A stretch of 18,131 nucleotides of DNA from Candidatus Gottesmanbacteria bacterium (lineage in GTDB: Bacteria; Patescibacteriota; Microgenomatia; 2-02-FULL-39-11): assembly GCA_016218275.1 (NCBI GenBank), contig JACREK010000179.1, positions 1 to 18,131 of the forward strand, read 5' to 3'. Each line of letters starts with the position of its first letter. Within the stretch, counting starts at the first letter, position 1. Both the position numbers and the translations under genes were made by a program. Shown here piece after piece: positions 13,789-18,131 of the stretch. Below the pieces are notes generated by a model. The model was not told the origin of the DNA and made no database searches. It saw nothing but the letters and a program-made list of their open reading frames with translations.

Positions 13789-16077
13789 TTATAACAACAA
13801 CTTAACTCGTTTAAGAAGTAGTGAATTACCAACCACAGAAATCGAACTCATTGCCATCGCGAAAGACGCAAAAATGGGACTCAATAAAATACCAAAGAAA
13901 GGATACAAAACACCGGCTGCCACCGGAACTAAAACGATGTTATAACCAAAAGCCCAGAACAGATTGATTTTAATCGTTCGCATGGTCTTTTTGCTAAGCT
14001 GGATCGCTCCGGCCACGGAGGCCAAATTTTTATTGATGAGGGTAATATCGGCTGCCTCAATCGCGACGTCAGTGCCAGTCCCCATCGCAATCCCCACATT
14101 GGCCGCCGCCAAGGCTGGCGCGTCATTAATCCCGTCTCCGACAAAAGCAACACTTTTTCCCTCAGCTTGAATTTTTTTGACCTCTTTTTCTTTCTCTTCT
14201 GGTAATACTTCTGCTAAGACGCGTATATTCCCAAGTTGCTTAGCAATCGCCTGAGCAGTCCTGGAGTTGTCACCCGTAATCATCACTACTTCAATTTTCA
14301 TAGCCTGTAAAATTTTTACACCCTCTTTGGCAGAATCCTTAAGTGTATCCGCAACTGCAATCAGCCCCGCCAATTTTTGATTAACGGTAATCAGCATCAC
14401 GGTCTTTCCCTCATTCTCCAATCGTTCAATGTCGTCCTGAACAAATTTTACGATTTCTATTTTCTCCTTTTTCATAAGTCTCCTGTTTCCAAATAATATT
14501 TTTTGCTTTCCAATAGCTCCCTCCACTCCATGCCCGGCAATAGCTTTAAAACCGGTGACTTTAGTCAGTTTCAAACCATCTTCATCTGCTTTTTTGACAA
14601 TGGCCTCCGCCAAACTATGTTCCGATCCTTTTTCAATTGAAGCAGCTAACCTCAAAATGTCATTGCGAGCGACTGTAAGGAGCGCGGCAATCTCTTTATG
14701 GGATTGCTTCGTCGCAATGCTCCTCGCAATGACAAAAACTGGAACTACATCTGTCACCTCTGGCTTACCGTTAGTCAAAGTCCCCGTTTTATCAAAAATC
14801 ACCGTATCAATTTTCTGGGCAATCTCAAGACTGGCCGCATCCTTAATCAGAATTCCATGCTCAGCGCCCTTGCCTGTCCCGACCATAATCGCGGTTGGAG
14901 TAGCCAAACCCATGGCACAAGGACAGGCAATAATCAGAACACCAATTGTGTTCAACATGGCGAATAAAAAGGCGGATTGAGTACCAAAAATATACCACGC
15001 CACAAAAGTCGCGATCGCCAGCATAATCACCACAGGTACAAAATAAGCAGAGATAACATCGGCCAACCGCTGGATGGGAGCCTTACTGCCCTGTGCCTCT
15101 TGAACAAGCTTAATAATCTGAGACAGCATCGTATCCTGTCCGATCTTGTTGGCTTTGTATAAAAAGGTACCTGCTTTATTAAAGGTTGCCCCCACTACGG
15201 TGTCACCTCTAACCTTGTCAACCGGAATACTTTCGCCGGTAATCATCGACTCATCAATCGCGGATTCTCCTTCACTGATAACGCCGTCAACCGGAATTTT
15301 TTCTCCCGGACGAACTCTAATCACATCCCCTATCTGCACCTCCTCAATTGGAATATCAATTTCTTTTCCGTCTCGCAAAACCCGTGCAGTTTTGGCCTGT
15401 AACCCAATTAACTTTTTAATAGCAGCTGACGTTCCTGCTTTGGCCTTGGCTTCAAAGTACCGCCCCAACAAAATTAAACCAATAATTATCGTTGAAGTGT
15501 CAAAATACGGCATCGGGTCAATCCCTAAATTTTTAACCAGTTGTGGATAAAAGGTTACAAAAGCGGAATAAACATAAGCAACGGTTGTGCCGATGGCAAC
15601 CAAAGTATCCATATTGGCAGTGCGGTGACGAAGTGCCGGAAGCGTTGCCTGATAAAAAGCCAACCCTGCCCAAAATTGTACCGGTGTTGCCAAAATCAGC
15701 TGTACCAAAAAATTCTTAAGAATATCAGGCGCGGTCTCCATCAGGCCCGGAAAACTCCCCCACAGGATTAATCCTCCCAAAACTAAACTGACAATAACTT
15801 TTATTTTCAAAGCTTGCTGCTCTTTTTGTTTTTCTTTCTGATCTTCATCTTCATGCATAGCCTCATCCTGAAGCATGGCTTTATAACCAACTGAAGAAAC
15901 CGCTGACTCCAATTGGTTATCGGTTACTTTTTGGCTGTCATAAGAAACAGTTGCTTTTTCGGTTGCCAGGTTAACAACCGCATCAGTAACGCCGTCAACT
16001 TTCTTTAATGACCTCTCCAGAACATTGACACAAGATGCACAATGCATACCTTTGATTGAAAAAGTTTTTTTCTCCAT
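13789..16077 (-). CDS. copA: Copper-translocating P1B-type ATPase
   Basis: 762 residues. It exports Cu(I) using ATP. In order: an N-terminal HMA domain with GMHCASC (10-16); eight membrane helices; the actuator motif TGES (280-283); the transmembrane metal site CPC (385-387); the phosphorylation site DKTGT (429-433); TGDN (601-604); and the hinge GDGIND (647-652). Conserved Cu(I) residues after the hinge (YN in helix 7, M/S in helix 8: GYNIV and AMAMSSISVV) are present. Two oddities: residues 449-473 are encoded by an inserted palindromic repeat just after the phosphorylation loop, and the nucleotide-binding motif SEHP reads SEHS (485-488). The gene begins one base after the cupredoxin stop, so translation is probably coupled. 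Confidence 0.97.
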   Translation of the reverse strand: MEKKTFSIKGMHCASCVNVLERSLKKVDGVTDAVVNLATEKATVSYDSQKVTDNQLESAVSSVGYKAMLQDEAMHEDEDQKEKQKEQQALKIKVIVSLVLGGLILWGSFPGLMETAPDILKNFLVQLILATPVQFWAGLAFYQATLPALRHRTANMDTLVAIGTTVAYVYSAFVTFYPQLVKNLGIDPMPYFDTSTIIIGLILLGRYFEAKAKAGTSAAIKKLIGLQAKTARVLRDGKEIDIPIEEVQIGDVIRVRPGEKIPVDGVISEGESAIDESMITGESIPVDKVRGDTVVGATFNKAGTFLYKANKIGQDTMLSQIIKLVQEAQGSKAPIQRLADVISAYFVPVVIMLAIATFVAWYIFGTQSAFLFAMLNTIGVLIIACPCAMGLATPTAIMVGTGKGAEHGILIKDAASLEIAQKIDTVIFDKTGTLTNGKPEVTDVVPVFVIARSIATKQSHKEIAALLTVARNDILRLAASIEKGSEHSLAEAIVKKADEDGLKLTKVTGFKAIAGHGVEGAIGKQKILFGNRRLMKKEKIEIVKFVQDDIERLENEGKTVMLITVNQKLAGLIAVADTLKDSAKEGVKILQAMKIEVVMITGDNSRTAQAIAKQLGNIRVLAEVLPEEKEKEVKKIQAEGKSVAFVGDGINDAPALAAANVGIAMGTGTDVAIEAADITLINKNLASVAGAIQLSKKTMRTIKINLFWAFGYNIVLVPVAAGVLYPFFGILLSPIFASFAMAMSSISVVGNSLLLKRVKLLL
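14659..14733. repeat. 75-bp palindromic repeat inserted in frame in copA (25 codons)
   Basis: Perfect 11-bp terminal inverted repeats, GTCATTGCGAG (14659-14669) and CTCGCAATGAC (14723-14733), enclose a second pair, GGCAATC/GGATTGC (about 14687-14707). It covers codons 449-473 of copA exactly, starting VIARS and ending VARND. From memory, GTCATTGCGAGG...CCTCGCAATGAC repeats are scattered through many unrelated bacterial genomes and leave this kind of peptide when inside genes. The insert sits between the phosphorylation loop and the nucleotide-binding domain, apparently without destroying the enzyme. Confidence 0.85.
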
Positions 16078-16078
16078 C

Positions 16079-16438
16079 TTATTTAACCACTATCTTCCCA
16101 TGAAACATGCCCATCCCACAGCTATAACCAAATTCGCCAGCTTCCTGAGGCGTGATCTCAACTGTTACCGGCTCATTTAGCGGTAAATGCTTACGAATTT
16201 TAAAATCTCCTAGTACTACCTCTTCCAAACAACTATTACTATCATGACGAATAAAAGTAATCTTGGTAGCTTTACCCTTGGGGATAGAAATGACTTCTGG
16301 CGAATAACCGCCATTAACAATAATTTCAACAGAATCCAAAATAGTCACCTCCTTTGTTTTTTTTAACAAAAAAAACAAGTAGACAAAAATTATGCCCAAC
16401 AAACCAACAATAGCCACAACTACTTTATCAAATGTCAT
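16079..16438 (-). CDS. Membrane-anchored cupredoxin
   Basis: 119 residues. One N-terminal membrane helix (about 5-25) is followed by a cupredoxin-like beta domain on the outer side. Likely copper ligands are C70, H84 and the cluster SCGMGMFHGKIVV (C107, M109, M111 and H113 available). The motif resembles the cupredoxin end of the fusion protein two genes downstream, so the operon carries two related copper-binding domains facing outward. It begins 2 bases after csoR stops and ends one base before copA. It may hold or hand over exported copper, or protect it from redox cycling; this is inferred from position. Confidence 0.85.
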   Translation of the reverse strand: MTFDKVVVAIVGLLGIIFVYLFFLLKKTKEVTILDSVEIIVNGGYSPEVISIPKGKATKITFIRHDSNSCLEEVVLGDFKIRKHLPLNEPVTVEITPQEAGEFGYSCGMGMFHGKIVVK

Positions 16439-16440
16439 AA

Positions 16441-16716
16441 TTAGGATTGTTTTTTCTTAAATACCTGCATAATTTCAGAGATAGCTTCATCTTTTTTGCC
16501 CTTCCCGATTGCGTCAGCGACACAGCCTCGTAAATGATTTTCCAACATTAAATTATCTGTTTCTTTGAGCCCAGCTTGTATAGCTTGCGACTGATGCAAA
16601 ATATCTATGCAGTACTTATTATCTTCAACCATTTTGATGACCTTTTCAAGATGGCCTTTAGCAATTTTAAGTCTATGCAGCATGCGTTCTTGGGTATCCT
16701 TTGGACGATAAGTCAT
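16441..16716 (-). CDS. csoR: CsoR-family copper-sensing repressor
   Basis: 91 residues, all-helical DUF156 family. The Cu(I) triad is C36, H61 and C65, the same spacing and numbering as in Mycobacterium tuberculosis CsoR, which separates copper sensors from the formaldehyde (FrmR) and nickel (RcnR) members. The apo form binds DNA, and Cu(I) binding releases it. As first gene of the copper operon, it should regulate itself and the four genes after it. An inverted repeat fitting a CsoR operator lies inside its promoter. The -10 box ends 6 bases before the ATG, predicting a leaderless mRNA. Confidence 0.94.
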   Translation of the reverse strand: MTYRPKDTQERMLHRLKIAKGHLEKVIKMVEDNKYCIDILHQSQAIQAGLKETDNLMLENHLRGCVADAIGKGKKDEAISEIMQVFKKKQS

Positions 16717-16722
16717 AACCTT

Positions 16723-16751
16723 ATGATATCCCCCCTAGGGAGATATGTCAA
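16723..16751 (-). promoter_or_regulatory. Copper operon promoter with embedded CsoR operator
   Basis: Minus-strand TTGACA (16751-16746), 17-base spacer, TATCAT (16728-16723). The spacer and adjoining bases contain ATATCTCCC-TA-GGGGGGATAT (16746-16726), an imperfect palindrome of the C-run/TA/G-run type that CsoR repressors bind. A bound repressor would block both promoter boxes. Six bases separate the -10 box from the csoR start codon. Confidence 0.78.
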
Positions 16752-16834
16752 GGGATTTTTTTGACTATTTTATGTCAGATTAGCGTCAATCATCCTATAA
16801 CATTATTTGTTATACTTTCTCTAGAACAAATCTT

Positions 16835-17977
16835 ATGGGTGCAGAAAACCGTCATACTGGTGTGCTTACTATTGGTAATCCAACTGTTGACCTTCCTACA
16901 AAATTAAGTAACCTAAATGTATCTACTCTACCATCTGGAAAGAAAACTTCTTTCAGTACTTATGCTGGCGTACTTGGGCGTTTATTTGCAGATTTTGCTG
17001 ATCCAACAGGTGATCTTGGACTTGAGACAACTGGACAAGCCACCGCTGCTGGAAATGTAACAAACGTAACAGCAGCGATTAATAAACTTAGCCCAAAAAG
17101 TTCATATAACAGACCTATTATAAAAATTGGGACTGGCGATGGACATGAAGCTACTATAAGAGCCCACCCTGCACTTACCGATGCTATAGTAACGGAACAT
17201 AAAGGACCAAACTCTGTAAGCATAGTTGTAACAGCAAAGGAAGATCCAGACCGAGATATCATCTCCTTTAAATCAGAAATTCCAGGGGGATTTGAATATG
17301 ATGGCGATGAACCCCAAGCAATCTATTTAACCTCCGGGGGAACAAACTGGCGACAAACCTACCCCGATGTAACCAGCTATGCTAAAAAACACAAGGATGT
17401 TTTGCTGGCTGTTTCACCCGGCTCACAAGAGATGAAAGATAAGGGACCGGAGCTGTATGAAACAATAACTCACGCAACCGTCTTATTTGCTAATAAAGAA
17501 GAAGCCCTATCCCTTATTGGCGAAGATCCTGAGACATCAACCTTGCCTATAGACGAAATACTTATTAAAACTAAAAAGCTTGGACCCCAAGTTATATCTA
17601 TCACGGATGGAGCTAACGGTTCTTATACAATAGACGATCAAAATATTTATCATCTTGGAGTCCTAACTCCTACTGTTCTTCCAGAATTGAGCCACACAAT
17701 AGTCAATACTCTTGGAGCGGGAGATGCCTATGCCGCCGCTTTCTTCCAAGCACTTATAGAAAATCTCGGAATTGAAGAAGCGATGAGATGGGGTACTCTT
17801 AACGCCGCTTTTGTTATTAGAACGGAAGACGCAAACTCTGGACAGCTAATAAGAGCACAAATGATTGACTATGCTAAACGCATTCAAAATGATTTTCGAC
17901 CAACAATTTCAAATCATCAGGCACTTCAAACCAGACTTGATGCAGATGCTATTTTAAATGGATTTAATCGTCGCTAA
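16835..17977 (+). CDS. PfkB/ribokinase-family carbohydrate kinase
   Basis: 380 residues. The family signature near the C-terminus is present as NTLGAGDAYAAAFFQAL (291-307): GAGD (294-297) forms the anion hole and D297 is the catalytic base. The first Asp of the usual DTxGAGD is Asn here. The N-terminal sugar-binding motif appears as AAGNVTNVTAAINKL (71-85), and NKEEA (220-224) and ITDGANGSY (256-264) match other conserved spots. The substrate cannot be told; sugar, nucleoside or fructose phosphates are all possible. At 380 residues it is longer than the typical 300-330, with extra sequence around 30-70 and a C-terminal tail. It is divergent from the copper operon; TATACT (16811-16816) is a candidate -10 box. 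No Shine-Dalgarno site is seen. Confidence 0.85.
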   Translation: MGAENRHTGVLTIGNPTVDLPTKLSNLNVSTLPSGKKTSFSTYAGVLGRLFADFADPTGDLGLETTGQATAAGNVTNVTAAINKLSPKSSYNRPIIKIGTGDGHEATIRAHPALTDAIVTEHKGPNSVSIVVTAKEDPDRDIISFKSEIPGGFEYDGDEPQAIYLTSGGTNWRQTYPDVTSYAKKHKDVLLAVSPGSQEMKDKGPELYETITHATVLFANKEEALSLIGEDPETSTLPIDEILIKTKKLGPQVISITDGANGSYTIDDQNIYHLGVLTPTVLPELSHTIVNTLGAGDAYAAAFFQALIENLGIEEAMRWGTLNAAFVIRTEDANSGQLIRAQMIDYAKRIQNDFRPTISNHQALQTRLDADAILNGFNRR

Positions 17978-18022
17978 TAAAAAATTTAATCGTCTCTGGT
18001 GCAAAACTCGTAACAGGCTAGA

Positions 18023-18095
18023 TTGACAATAAAAAGAGCAGTTGGCACAATGAAAATGTTATGGAGATAACGTTTTCTACTCCAAAAGGAGGTGA
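18023..18095 (+). promoter_or_regulatory. Promoter, leader hairpin and strong ribosome-binding site
   Basis: TTGACA (18023-18028), 17-base spacer and CACAAT (18046-18051) form a possible promoter overlapping the element end. The leader has a hairpin AAAATGTTAT/ATAACGTTTT (18053-18062, 18067-18076). Then CTCC (18080-18083) can pair with GGAG (18088-18091) inside AAAGGAGGTGA (18085-18095), a full match to the 16S anti-Shine-Dalgarno sequence, so the site may be partly masked. Confidence 0.55.
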
Positions 18096-18131
18096 CAACT
18101 GCTTATGATACTTGTACCAAAAATGCCACAA
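18025..18131 (+). mobile_element. Possible left end of an insertion sequence (cut by window edge)
   Basis: GACAATAAAAAGAGCA (18025-18040) closely resembles the left end of the 148-bp element at 583-730 (GACAAC, A run, GAGCA). As in that element, a subterminal inverted repeat follows, AGCAGTTG (18037-18044) with CAACTGCT (18096-18103). A reading frame starts immediately after it. If this is an insertion sequence, its right end lies outside the window and should begin with a T run and end in TTGTC. Confidence 0.45.
18105..18131 (+). CDS. Start of a reading frame cut by the window edge
   Basis: Only nine codons are visible (MILVPKMPQ). The ATG is supported by the near-perfect Shine-Dalgarno sequence 9 bases upstream, the strongest in this window. 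Position inside a possible insertion-sequence end makes a transposase the leading guess, but no family motif can be seen in so short a stretch. Confidence 0.5.

Noticed and set aside
12750..13832. Longer form of the TauE/SafE-cupredoxin protein
   Set aside because: The extra 18 residues overlap the end of copA and read poorly; the ATG at 13778 gives a normal first membrane helix.

Overview
The window looks like part of the genome of a Candidate Phyla Radiation (Patescibacteria) bacterium, probably of the Microgenomates group. That placement is an inference. It rests on a 23S rRNA gene interrupted by two group I introns, one with a LAGLIDADG endonuclease gene; a short four-domain S1-type protein; AT-rich, tightly packed genes with few Shine-Dalgarno sites; and several promoters whose -10 box lies directly before the start codon. 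Nearly all genes read leftward (minus strand). The exceptions are a 57-residue ORF near the left end, a PfkB-family kinase near the right end and the start of a reading frame cut by the right edge.

Layout, left to right. 1-894 is mostly non-coding: a strong promoter with a small near-leaderless ORF (383-556), a 148-bp miniature transposon-like element with 12-bp inverted ends and a 5-bp target duplication (583-730), and a roughly 33-bp hairpin followed by a T tract (811-889). 895-4367 carries a PIN-TRAM protein, radA and an S1-domain protein. 4439-4720 is a small orphan gene with a consensus promoter. 4770-9501 is an rRNA unit read leftward: promoter, tRNA-Ala(UGC), a boxA antitermination site, 23S with introns at E. 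coli positions of about 1931 and 2500, 5S, terminator. No 16S gene lies upstream of it. 9520-10848 is trxA-trxB, and 10895-12469 encodes a large membrane protein of unknown function.

12532-16716 is a copper-homeostasis operon transcribed csoR, membrane-anchored cupredoxin, copA P1B-ATPase, TauE/SafE(DsbD_2)-cupredoxin fusion, CopZ-like HMA protein. A CsoR-type palindrome sits between the -35 and -10 boxes of its promoter. The likely logic is that Cu(I) releases CsoR, the HMA protein and cupredoxins bind copper on the two sides of the membrane, and CopA exports it.

The most unusual theme is repeat DNA turned into protein. Three conserved genes (radA, the S1 gene, copA) each carry an extra in-frame segment; in radA and copA it coincides with an inverted-repeat element of exactly 54 and 25 codons. 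A second theme is mobile DNA: the 148-bp element at 583-730 and the last 107 bases of the window share end sequence and subterminal inverted-repeat architecture, suggesting a non-autonomous element and its possible autonomous relative.
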